From positions 4,402,001 through 4,466,000 of the forward strand of contig NZ_CP048711.1 in the NCBI RefSeq assembly GCF_010669285.1: a stretch of 64,000 bases of DNA, read 5' to 3'. The translations under genes and the position numbers were made by a program. Below are positions 48,963 to 56,700 of this stretch, piece by piece. The stretch's first letter is position 1. Every line of letters starts with the position of its first letter. This DNA comes from Kineobactrum salinum (GTDB lineage Bacteria > Pseudomonadota > Gammaproteobacteria > Pseudomonadales > Halieaceae). The notes under the pieces are model-generated. The model had not been told where the DNA came from. It did not search any database and saw nothing but the letters and a program-made list of their open reading frames with translations.

Positions 48963-49262
48963 CTAGTTGGAGGGCCCCATGGCGCGGAACAGGCTCACGA
49001 TTTCCTGCAGGTCCGCCTCATCCATACGCTGGTAATCATCGAAGCTATTCACAGTGTAGCACTGCAGTATGGCGTTCACCTGAACAATGCGATTAAAGAT
49101 TTTGTGCCGGTGTTTTGATCGCAGGCTGTCCAATACCACAGTGGTATAGGCGGCGCCCACGAGGTGCGCCTTTTGCCACGACGGTAGTGAGCGGTCTTTG
49201 GCGATGCGTTCAACCTCCTGAGCGCTCGACTGCCAGCTGGCGTAGGCGTCCTTTTCAGCCAT
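48963..49262 (-). CDS. IS66-associated passenger protein, intact copy
   Basis: 99 residues, MAEKDAYASWQSSAQEVERI to VSLFRAMGPSN, no recognised domain. A second copy at 51246-51545 follows tnpC in the full-length element, so it belongs to this IS type. It is intact here but its own tnpC is truncated. Confidence 0.6.
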   Translation of the reverse strand: MAEKDAYASWQSSAQEVERIAKDRSLPSWQKAHLVGAAYTTVVLDSLRSKHRHKIFNRIVQVNAILQCYTVNSFDDYQRMDEADLQEIVSLFRAMGPSN

Positions 49263-49300
49263 GGGCAGCCTCGTTCATTACATCCGAACGTATGGGGCTG

Positions 49301-49507
49301 TCAGCGAAGCAGGCTTTCCAGTTTCGCGGCGTCAAAGCTGCGGACTTCGCGAGACGGGTGTCGCCCCACGCGCTGCAGGACATCCACCAGGTAACCGTAG
49401 GCATTAATGCCATACGGACAGTAGGTCACCATCAAGCTTTGAAAGATGCCAACTACTCCGCACCCAGCTCGCTCCAACAAAACAAGTGGTTTTCCGCTTA
49501 TGGCCAC
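49301..49507 (-). pseudogene. IS66 tnpC C-terminal fragment (minus-strand copy)
   Basis: Corresponds to the tail of the tnpC at 51538-53183 (YLVDVLQRVGRHPSREVRSF matches YLVDVLQRVGRHPARDVAAL). It ends abruptly at about 49500 against another IS66 fragment in the opposite direction. Confidence 0.75.
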
Positions 49508-49719
49508 ATTGCCATAATCGCAAGAACTGGCTGTTTGCAGGCTCTGTACGCAGCGGTCAGCGCGCGGTCAACGTGATGACGCTGATCCAGTCGGCAAAGA
49601 TCAATGGGCTGGATGCCCAGGCCTATCTGCGGCATGTGCTGGAGTGTATCTCCACTGCCAGGCAATCTGATCTGGCAGCCTTGCTGCCGCACAACTGGGA
49701 TCCGCCCATCAAGGTGTGA
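49505..49719 (+). pseudogene. IS66 transposase C-terminal fragment from a second element type
   Basis: RKNWLFAGSVRSGQRAVNVM and NGLDAQAYLRHVLECI are the typical C terminus of IS66 TnpC, ending LLPHNWDPPIKV. It is read on the plus strand, facing the fragment on its left, so the junction is an inversion or nested insertion. Confidence 0.78.
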
Positions 49720-50029
49720 TTACCGGACGGTTGCCTATAACCAATGCAATTGAGCATTATTATTGGTATTCGAAAATGATATTTCACTTTCCGTCGTTGT
49801 GACTAAACTTGATTTTACTGGGCTAAATGTACGCGCTCGAACAGAGGATACTAGGGTACTGGAAGGGGTTAATTCCAAGAACCGGAACCATTTTTTTCGG
49901 AATCTATTTTCAGGATTATCAGCTGGATCATTTTTGTTACTGCTGTTTAACAAGCCCATCTTTACGCAATAAGTCATGAAGTAAGAGTAGTCCACAAGAC
50001 AATATTATCTTTAATAGGAGTCCTTGATC
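49720..50029. other. AT-rich spacer without recognisable gene
   Basis: Between the IS66 fragment and the secreted-protein pair. Short open frames exist on both strands but resemble nothing known and have no ribosome sites. AGGAG at about 50017 belongs to the next gene. Confidence 0.5.
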
Positions 50030-50644
50030 ATGACGTATAGACGCATTATTGCACGTGCGCTAGCCCTTCCAGTGGTCCTACACATGATGGTTGCCTTGGC
50101 AGGTGAGAGCCAGTCTCCTCAACAGCTCGATCCCTCGGTACGAAGGGATTACAGCGGCACTATGGAAATGCCTGATGGCATTGCACTTTTTAACTTGATG
50201 ACAACATGGGCATCAGTCTCCAAAAGAAATCCGGATGATCTTCCGCATCATGTAAAAATGGTTACAGGATTAAGCGAGAAAGCGAGCAAACATCTCGTCA
50301 ACTACCTACTCGATTTAAACAGGCGCATGAATAAGGAGATAAATAGCTCTGTCCGCATGCTGACTTGCACTCCTAATGTGGGAAGTCGGAGCATTTCAGA
50401 GTACGCACTGATAGCGGATACGACTGATGACATTTCAGAAGGAATTTACAAGAAATACTACATGGTAGCTATAGCACAGCTTCCTCAAGATGAGATCAAA
50501 GCTTTAGGTCAACTAGTCGATGCAACCAAATCAAGCTCATCATACTTGGCGGTAAATCACAGCGAGGATTACCATCAGAGACCTGTCGAATACCTAAGAC
50601 AAGTATTCCAGACATATTGTGATCGGAAGGGAGACCAGAGATGA
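50030..50644 (+). CDS. Secreted protein of unknown function
   Basis: 204 residues. A signal-like N terminus (YRRIIARALALPVVLHMMVALAG) precedes a charged soluble domain; a single Cys in MLTCTPNVGSRSISEYALIA and a late Cys in FQTYCDRKGDQR could form a disulfide. No family recognised. AGGAG upstream of ATG 50030; its end overlaps the next ATG, so the two form an operon. Composition is much more AT-rich than the chromosome. Confidence 0.7.
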   Translation: MTYRRIIARALALPVVLHMMVALAGESQSPQQLDPSVRRDYSGTMEMPDGIALFNLMTTWASVSKRNPDDLPHHVKMVTGLSEKASKHLVNYLLDLNRRMNKEINSSVRMLTCTPNVGSRSISEYALIADTTDDISEGIYKKYYMVAIAQLPQDEIKALGQLVDATKSSSSYLAVNHSEDYHQRPVEYLRQVFQTYCDRKGDQR

Positions 50645-51054
50645 AAACATTTGCAGGGATGACGCTCACATGCTCACTGCTGATTGCCAGTTCCAGTGCT
50701 AATGCGGCGCTGACTGCAAATGTGGGGATGATATGGGGAGCTTTCGAAGACTATTCGCACCATACAGCGGCAGTTACATTCAACCACATCGAATTAGTTA
50801 TATATATGAGTATGGACGCAGAAAACTTCATCAATTTCGGTCTCCACAACAGCTTCTATAACCACGATATTAATATTACGCCGCCAAACAACCAGGGGCT
50901 AGAAGTGTCACCCCTTCCACTCGACTACTACGATTGTACACCGTACAAAGCAAAGACATTTGCCACGTTTTGGAATGAAGTCCAATACAGGTATAGGTCA
51001 GCTGAGGCAAATTACATCACTCCTCCGCCACCGTTTCCTTATTCGTGTCCCTGA
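50641..51054 (+). CDS. Secreted protein of unknown function, second gene of the pair
   Basis: 137 residues. A clear signal peptide, MKTFAGMTLTCSLLIASSSA ending ANA, precedes a domain rich in His, Asn and aromatics and a C terminus PPPPFPYSCP; two Cys (YYDCTPYKAK and the final SCP) may pair. No family recognised. Co-translated with the preceding gene through an ATGA overlap. Confidence 0.7.
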   Translation: MKTFAGMTLTCSLLIASSSANAALTANVGMIWGAFEDYSHHTAAVTFNHIELVIYMSMDAENFINFGLHNSFYNHDINITPPNNQGLEVSPLPLDYYDCTPYKAKTFATFWNEVQYRYRSAEANYITPPPPFPYSCP

Positions 51055-51245
51055 TTTCTGTGGCAGTTATCGTTTATGAGCCACGGCTAGCAGCAGTAAA
51101 GACTCTGACCACGATGCAGCCTCTGTCCGCGGCCGAACCATATGGTGTCGACGTCGTGCTCTTGTGCAATCGGTGATTTCGATACAACGGGTTTTTGACT
51201 GTAACCGATCAATATAGGACTGTTTCCTCTTTGCACCTGCGGTAG

Positions 51246-51545
51246 CTAGTTGGAAGGCCCCATGGCGCGGAACAGGCTCACGATTTCCCGCAGGTCCGCC
51301 TCATCCATACGCTGGTAATCATCGAAGCTATCTACAGTGTAGCGCTGCAGTATGGCGTTCACCTGAACAATGCGATTAAAGATTTTGTGCTGGTGCTTTG
51401 ATTGCAGGCCATCCCGTACTACAGTGGTATAGGCGGCGCCAACCAGGTGCGCCTTTTACCATAGTGGTAGTGAGCGGTCTTTGGCGATGCGTTCAACCTC
51501 CTGAGCGCTCGACTGCCAGCTGGCGTAGGCGTCCTTTTCAGTCAT
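51246..51545 (-). pseudogene. IS66-associated passenger protein, copy with premature stop
   Basis: Near-identical to 48963-49262, but the codon after SLPLW is TAA (51456-51458), where the intact copy has CAA. Confidence 0.65.
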
Positions 51546-53183
51546 GGGCAGCCTCGTTCATCACATCCGAACGCATGGAGTTGTCAGCGAAGCAGGCTTT
51601 CCAGTTTCGCGGCGTCAAAGCTGCGACGTCGCGAGCCGGGTGTCGCCCTACGCGTTGCAGCACATCCACCAGGTAGTCGTAGGAGTTAATGCCGTGCAGG
51701 CGGCAGGTCGCCATCAAGCTTTGAAGAATACCCAACTGCTCCGCACCCAGCTCGCTCCAACAAAATAAGTGGTTTTTGCGGCCCATGGGAATGACGCGCA
51801 GGGCACGCTCCAAGTGATTGGTGTCCATGGCAACACCCGGATTCTCAAGGAACACACGCAGCGAGGCCTCCCGCTCATGGACATAGGCCAGCGCTTTGGT
51901 GAGCGGGTTGGATGGCAGCAATTCCGGGGCGTTGCCGCTGGTGGCGAACCCAGGCAAAGAGCGCCTCGAGGATAGGCACACTGTGCTGGATCCGCCAGGC
52001 GGCCACTTCGTCCGGAACCAACTCCCGCGCCCGGATAGCCGCTTCAATCTGGTAAAGCCGGGCAATCAGGTCCAGGGCGTATTGGGCCAGCACGGGCTCC
52101 ATCGCCAGTGCTCGCTCAAAGGCCCTACGACTGTGTGCCCAACAATTAGCGTGGGCAATCCGTGCTTTGTTCCAGTTGAGGTCAGAGCCTACTAGGCTGT
52201 AGGCCTCGTAGCCATCAGTCAGCAGGACGCCAGTAAATCCGCACAGTTGCTGTTGGGCATGGTGGCGGCTACGGCTGGCAGACCAGGTAAAGACCACTTC
52301 ATCCCGGTCGCCATACATAGGCCAGAAGTAGCTTTCCGAGACCCTTGCGACCCGCCTTCATGGGCACTTCGTCCATCGCCAGCACGGCGCTGTCCAGAAC
52401 GCTCTGCCACTGAGCCTGATAGATCGGCTCCAGCAAGGCAATACCTCGCGATACATAGTTCAGCAGGGTCGAGCGGCTCAGCACAATGCCGCTGTTGAGC
52501 ATGCGCTGGTGCTGACGATACAACGGCAAGTGGTACACCGCCTTGTCGACCATCAGGCCGGCCAGCAGGGAGACATCGGCATAGCACTCCTCCAGCACAT
52601 TGTCTGGAGCCGGTGGCGTGATGAGCGTCTGATCATGCTTGTCACGCAGTACCGGCCGGCGATAAATCAGCAGCTGGTAAATACTGCGCTGCTGCGCGAG
52701 CCGCGCACTCTCCTTGTACCCGATTATCTCGTAGCGAGCAGCCTGTTCTCCCTGCAGCTCGGGTGCCGGAATGTCGATGATAGTTTGCGGCACTGTTTCA
52801 TCAAAGCGCAGCCCGGTGTCATTGACTTCATGACCGCCCCGCCGAGCACGGCGCCGGTGTTCCGCAATGACCTTGCTCGGCGGCTTGGGGGATTGGGTGT
52901 CAGGGTTCTCTCGCGCGAACAGGCTGGCCTGGTCGGGATTGAGCAGTAGCTGCTTCTCGGATTTGCGGCCAAACAGTTGCCGCTTGAACCAGTCCAGTTG
53001 CTGTTTGAGGCGCTGGTTCTCTGCCTCCAGCGCTGCCATACGCACCGCCGCCGCATGGGCGTCAGCAAGGGGTGGTGAAACGGTATTGAACGGCGAGATC
53101 ATGCCGCAGATTTTACCATTCCGAGACCCCGATGACGCTTGTATTGTCGAGATTTTTGCCAATCGATCCCGCTGATCAGGCAC
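51538..53183 (-). pseudogene. tnpC: IS66 transposase TnpC, two frameshifts
   Basis: N-terminal coiled coil (AALEAENQRLKQQLDWFKRQ), LFGRKSEK block, then the DDE domain with LAMDEVPMKAGRKG, LLTDGYEAYS and HCWAHSRR-like NCWAHSRRAFERAL. Frames change near 52318 (before YFWPMYGDRDEVVF) and near 51920 (before PELLPSNPLTKAL); each is consistent with one extra base. Product ends CFADNSMRSDVMNEAAHD. Confidence 0.85.
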
Positions 53184-53460
53184 TGCAGCTGTGCACTGTC
53201 GGCTCCAGTTTCTCTCCGTTGTTCGTCACCGACTGAAACCGGCCCCGTTCCAGGCGTTTCGCCCAGATGCAGAACCCACCGCCATGGTAATACAGGATCT
53301 TCATCTGGGTGCGACGGCGATTGACGAAGACGAACCAGTCGCCACTATTGGCTTGCAGAGAGAGCTGGGTCTGAGCAATGGCGGCCAGTCTATCGAAACT
53401 GCGGCGCATATCGACAGGCTTCTGGTACAGCCAGATGCGCGCCGTACTCGAGAACATCAT
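53176..53460 (-). CDS. tnpB: IS66 accessory protein TnpB
   Basis: 94 residues. IWLYQKPVDMRRSFDRLAAI, FVFVNRRRTQMKILYYHGGG and FCIWAKRLERGRF are the invariant TnpB (IS66 Orf2) blocks. It abuts tnpA and overlaps tnpC by eight bases. Confidence 0.93.
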   Translation of the reverse strand: MMFSSTARIWLYQKPVDMRRSFDRLAAIAQTQLSLQANSGDWFVFVNRRRTQMKILYYHGGGFCIWAKRLERGRFQSVTNNGEKLEPTVHSCSA

Positions 53461-53756
53461 CAGGCAGCGCGCATCCGTAGCTGGACACCGCCCGGTAACT
53501 CGAGTTCAATCTCCCATGTGCGCTTAGCGCCATCGACCGGATCAGTCAGATCAATCGGTAGCCAGTCGGCCGATGTCTTGTCTGGTGGCAATGCTTCTTC
53601 CTGGAGGGAAAGCTTGTGGCGCCACCGTACAAATGTGCCGTAAGCTATCTCGTTGTGCTTACAAAAAGCAGTGGCAGACAATCCACGGTCGATAAACTGT
53701 TGCACGATCTCGCGCCATTGTGCTGCTGAGCGGCGAATACGTTGAGGTGTGGTCAT
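53460..53756 (-). CDS. tnpA: IS66 accessory protein TnpA
   Basis: 98 residues, helix-turn-helix Orf1 of IS66: QFIDRGLSATAFCKHNEIAY then GTFVRWRHKL. The first gene of the element; 83 bases separate its start from the right IR. Confidence 0.9.
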   Translation of the reverse strand: MTTPQRIRRSAAQWREIVQQFIDRGLSATAFCKHNEIAYGTFVRWRHKLSLQEEALPPDKTSADWLPIDLTDPVDGAKRTWEIELELPGGVQLRMRAA

Positions 53757-53931
53757 GGCTAGCTCCCAGGAGGTTGACTGAGAGTTCAGAATAGTCAGGA
53801 ACGGTGGTAAATTGCAGACGCCTCAGAATGAACGCTTACTTTGTTATGCACGTTGAAAACCTGCTGCTCATTCGACGCTTCCTCAAATCATACACCGGTC
53901 GGCCTAAGTCCTCGTCGATTAGAGATCAATT

Positions 53932-53988
53932 GCATAACGCTCCAAACAGCCGACGCTTATAGCGGTCGGCTGCTTTGGCTTGTTAACA
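53932..53988 (-). repeat. attC site of the brnTA cassette (best formed)
   Basis: Minus strand: TGTTAAC (R''), CCAAAGCAGCCGAC (L''), loop CGCTATAAGC, GTCGGCTGTTTGG (L'), GTTATGC (R'). The arms pair perfectly except for one extra G in L'', as required of attC. It begins two bases after the brnA stop. Confidence 0.8.
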
Positions 53989-53990
53989 GC

Positions 53991-54215
53991 TTATTGCCAC
54001 TCAATTTTGAGGTCTTTGTGCGACTGAGCACAATCCCTAAGATAAAGATTAATAAGGCTCTGATAAGGAAGGTCCTTTTCATCAGCAAGTTGTTTGAAGT
54101 ACTCGATAGTATCTTCATCAAGTCTTATAGTGACCTGCTTCTTCAGCTTTTTGGCGTATGGATTTTTGACTGACTTGGAAAAATCGTAGTGATCACGCAT
54201 GTCTGTACCCTTCAT
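53991..54215 (-). CDS. brnA: BrnA-type antitoxin (ribbon-helix-helix)
   Basis: 74 residues. KKQVTIRLDEDTIEYFKQLA and YQSLINLYLRDC form the RHH/CopG-like C-terminal DNA-binding part. Overlaps brnT by 23 bases. Confidence 0.87.
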   Translation of the reverse strand: MKGTDMRDHYDFSKSVKNPYAKKLKKQVTIRLDEDTIEYFKQLADEKDLPYQSLINLYLRDCAQSHKDLKIEWQ

Positions 54216-54486
54216 AAATCATTCGTTCTCGCTTGTCAGCCTTACGCGCGGAGATAATGCGTACGATCTCGTCGGCTCTAGCACAATGGCACACGACTAA
54301 CAGACGAGAATGAATGCTCGTACCAAGGAGTATGAACCGGTCCTCCTCGTCAGAATGGTCCGGATCTGCGATCAAGCGGGCGTACTCGTCTGTAAAGGCG
54401 GTTTTTGCCTCGTGGAATGAAACGCCATGCTTCTTCTGGTTAGAAGCATCCTTCCGGATATCCCATTCGAAGTTCAGATGGCTCAT
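54193..54486 (-). CDS. brnT: BrnT-type ribonuclease toxin
   Basis: 97 residues. FEWDIRKDASNQKKHGVSFH, then EDRFILLGTSIHSRLLVVCH and IISARKADKRERMIY, the characteristic BrnT (RelE-like fold) blocks. The toxin-first order is normal for brnTA. Immediately upstream are repeated CTACA/TGTAG operators. Confidence 0.92.
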   Translation of the reverse strand: MSHLNFEWDIRKDASNQKKHGVSFHEAKTAFTDEYARLIADPDHSDEEDRFILLGTSIHSRLLVVCHCARADEIVRIISARKADKRERMIYEGYRHA

Positions 54487-54490
54487 TGCA

Positions 54491-54513
54491 CTACATTGTA
54501 GTTATATTGTAGT
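54491..54513. promoter_or_regulatory. brnTA operator
   Basis: CTACA-T-TGTAG at 54491-54501 and a further TTGTAGTT at 54507-54514, five bases upstream of the brnT start. Confidence 0.55.
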
Positions 54514-54540
54514 TGAAGTCAATGCCTTATGGCCGAGGGC

Positions 54541-54620
54541 TGTTAACGCCTTGCTTTGGGGCGCCGGAGCGATAGCGGAGGCGTCCCAGTAGCGCGCACT
54601 CTGCGCTGCGACAACAGCAA
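54541..54620 (-). repeat. attC-like site between the lipoprotein and brnTA cassettes
   Basis: Minus strand: GGGACGCCTCCGC pairs with GCTCCGGCGCCCC, followed by R'-like GCGTTAAC. The outer R'' side (GCTGTTGTCGC) is imperfect. Confidence 0.5.
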
Positions 54621-54633
54621 TTTGCTATGAGTT

Positions 54634-55080
54634 TTAATGACTAGCATAACTACCGAAATCCTCTAGCAATATGCTGTCCGTTGTAAGCTCGCCTTTGCTG
54701 TAGAAAAGGCGAACTGATGCTGAATTATATAGCGACGGATGTAAGCAGAAAGAAACACCATGAAGTGGTTTTTCTGAGTATATGGTTTCAGGAGCCTCAA
54801 TTAGAATGAGACCAACAGACAGCATAGTTTCTCCGTCCTTCTCGATATCCAGTGTGGCGCCACTGAATGAAGCCCCATTGTGGCTAGCAGGTATGGAAAT
54901 CTCAACGTCACTAGCCTCTGCGCACAATGGCTCGGGATAGATGCCAACACTGAGACCAAGTTCCTTTAGATCCGATGGTGCTGCACGTACCTCTTGCTTG
55001 TCTATTGAAGTTGCATGGCATGCACCAACAACAAATGTACCTAGAAGTGAGACGCATAACTTATTCATCGGTGACATCAT
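54634..55080 (-). CDS. Probable lipoprotein of unknown function
   Basis: 148 residues. MNKLCVSLLGTFVVGACHAT carries a lipobox-like VGAC. The mature part has two spaced Cys (EPLCAEASDVEISIP and VSFCLHPSLYN). No family recognised. ATG 55080 has AGGAG eight bases upstream; the frame is open further back only because it is antisense to the cysS duplication. Last gene before the right island edge. Confidence 0.72.
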   Translation of the reverse strand: MMSPMNKLCVSLLGTFVVGACHATSIDKQEVRAAPSDLKELGLSVGIYPEPLCAEASDVEISIPASHNGASFSGATLDIEKDGETMLSVGLILIEAPETIYSEKPLHGVSFCLHPSLYNSASVRLFYSKGELTTDSILLEDFGSYASH

Positions 55081-55211
55081 AATAAGGACTCCTGGCCCGT
55101 TGTAGATTTCCTCGAATGCACCGTCACGCAGGATATTGATGATGATCGTACGCTGCGGTTGCCTCCGGAATGCGGCGCGGTAAGAGATGGAACTACTGCC
55201 CGGGGAATGGG

Positions 55212-55307
55212 GCAGGGTGTACTGAAGGATTCTCGCGAGGGCACCCAGTGACGCCGCGGCTGACCGCGGCGTCACGGATTCAGGCAGCAGTCTTCAGCCC
55301 AGCGATT
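55212..55307 (+). repeat. cysS/folD junction duplication, right copy
   Basis: Counterpart of 39595-39695. Here the cysS part is a stub (reads VLKDSREGTQ-stop) and the folD 3' end is intact. The two copies differ at roughly 15% of positions, with a three-base gap. Confidence 0.85.
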
Positions 55308-56139
55308 TTTCCCCGGACTCCACACTCTGCATGATCAGCGTGTTGATGGTCATCGGTCCCACGCCACCGGGCACCGGGGTGTAGGCGCTGACCTTGTCCA
55401 GCAACGGGGCCAGTTCGATGTCACCCACGCCCCCCGGGTGGTAGCCGGCATCCACCACGACCGCGCCGGGCTTGACCCAGTCGGCCTTGATGAATTCGGG
55501 CTTGCCGACCGCGCCCACCAGGATGTCGGCCTGGGCGACCAGTGCCGGCAGGTCCCGGGTGCGGGAGTGGCAGATGGTCACTGTCGCGTTTTTCTGCAGC
55601 AGCATCATCGCCATCGGCTTGCCGAGAATGGGGCTGCGGCCGACCACGACCGCGTGCTTGCCCTCGATCTCCACGCCGTATTCCTCCAGCAGGCGCATGA
55701 TGCCCTGGGGCGTGGCGCAGCCGTAGGCCGCTTCGCCCATCGCCATGCGTCCGAATCCCAGGCAGGTTACCCCGTCCACATCCTTGTGCAGGGCGATGGC
55801 ATCGAAGCAGGCGCGTTCATCAATCTGCGGTGGGACGGGATGTTGCAACAGGATGCCGTGGACGTCGGGGTCGTTGTTCAGTTCCTCTATTCGGGCCAGC
55901 AACTCGAGGGTAGTGGTGCTGACGGGCATTTCCACTGCCAGCGACTCCATGCCGACCCGCCGGCAGGCGTTCCCCTTCATTCTGACATAGGTGGCCGATG
56001 CCGGGTCATCGCCCACCAGGATGGTGGCGAGAATCGGGGTTTTGCCGCCGGACTTCGCCTTCAGTTGTTCCACCCTGGCGAGCAGGGCCGCCTCGGTTTG
56101 GGCCGCGAGGGCCTTGCCGTCCAGAACCTGTGCTGACAT
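55294..56139 (-). CDS. folD: Methylenetetrahydrofolate dehydrogenase/cyclohydrolase
   Basis: Bifunctional one-carbon enzyme, 281 residues. Substrate lysine in [31 protein letters not shown] site [17 protein letters not shown] and C-terminal [15 protein letters not shown] are all present. Adjacent tRNA genes and the missing neighbour cysS are the conserved Pseudomonas context. Confidence 0.97.
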   Translation of the reverse strand: MSAQVLDGKALAAQTEAALLARVEQLKAKSGGKTPILATILVGDDPASATYVRMKGNACRRVGMESLAVEMPVSTTTLELLARIEELNNDPDVHGILLQHPVPPQIDERACFDAIALHKDVDGVTCLGFGRMAMGEAAYGCATPQGIMRLLEEYGVEIEGKHAVVVGRSPILGKPMAMMLLQKNATVTICHSRTRDLPALVAQADILVGAVGKPEFIKADWVKPGAVVVDAGYHPGGVGDIELAPLLDKVSAYTPVPGGVGPMTINTLIMQSVESGEKSLG

Positions 56140-56353
56140 ATATTTCGTTCCTGTTGTGTTGGATCGCCTGGTCTGTCACAAAAGAGGGCGCCGGGGCACC
56201 TCTCAGGGGCATATTCTCCCATGCACAGCGCCCGATTGGGAGGCCTGCGGCCACCGAAAGTGCCGGGCATCGCCTTTTATCATTGACGCCCGGATGGGGC
56301 TGAGTATCATGCGCCTCCTGAAAACGGGTAGCTGCGGCTGCCCGCAGGAACAT

Positions 56354-56430
56354 CGGGGTATAGCGCAGTCTGGTAGCGCGCCTGCTTTGGGAGCAGGATG
56401 TCGGGAGTTCGAATCTCTCTACCCCGACCA
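56354..56430 (+). tRNA. tRNA-Pro (anticodon UGG)
   Basis: 77 bases from CGGGGTA to the encoded CCA; acceptor CGGGGTA/TACCCCG, anticodon stem CCTGC/GCAGG with loop TTTGGGA, T-arm GAGTTCGAATC. Confidence 0.95.
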
Positions 56431-56485
56431 ACTTCAATGCCACGATCTGGTAGGTTGGTGTGCCGAATTTTCAGACCACGCAGTG

Positions 56486-56561
56486 GTGGCCGTAGCTCAC
56501 CAGGTAGAGCACCGGATTGTGACTCCGGAGGTAGCGGGTTCAAGACCCGTCGGCCACCCCA
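56486..56561 (+). tRNA. tRNA-His (anticodon GUG)
   Basis: 76 bases from GTGGCCG to CCA, with discriminator C and a G at position -1 (56485), as tRNA-His requires; anticodon stem CCGGA/TCCGG with loop TTGTGAC, T-arm GGGTTCAAGACC. Confidence 0.95.
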
Positions 56562-56700
56562 TATTCCCGCCTAGAAATCATCAACAATCCAGCAAACGTG
56601 CGGCTTTGGGGCACGGGGTCCTGGACTGCTTTGACATGCCAGCAGATTTCGATATGATGCAATGCCGTGCGATAGACTGGCACCGTGGAGCCAGTGCCCC

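Larger units (their letters stand above)
48918..53839 (-). mobile_element. Rearranged composite of IS66-family sequences
   Basis: The outermost ends, GTAACCGATCAATATAGG at 48918 and (inverted) GTAAGCGTTCATTCTGAGG ending at 53839, are both bordered by TTTGTTAT (48910-48917 and 53840-53847), the 8-bp target duplication typical of IS66. Inside are a truncated copy, an inverted foreign IS66 3' fragment, two unrelated genes and a complete-length copy. The target lies in the R' box of an attC-like site. Confidence 0.75.
51201..53839 (-). mobile_element. IS66-family insertion sequence, full-length copy
   Basis: 2639 bases with tnpA, tnpB, frameshifted tnpC and a passenger frame, bounded by GTAACCGATCA (left) and inverted GTAAGCGTTCA (right). 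The left flank TTTTGACT does not match the right flank TTTGTTAT, so this copy's left end is not the original insertion edge. Confidence 0.8.

Noticed and set aside
51193-51200. Target duplication for the full-length IS66 copy alone
   Set aside because: Left flank TTTTGACT does not match right flank TTTGTTAT; the matching flank is at 48910-48917.
39700-55200. Search for an integron integrase or phage-type integrase
   Set aside because: No tyrosine recombinase motif (R-H-R-Y) found on either strand, hence the no-integrase reading.
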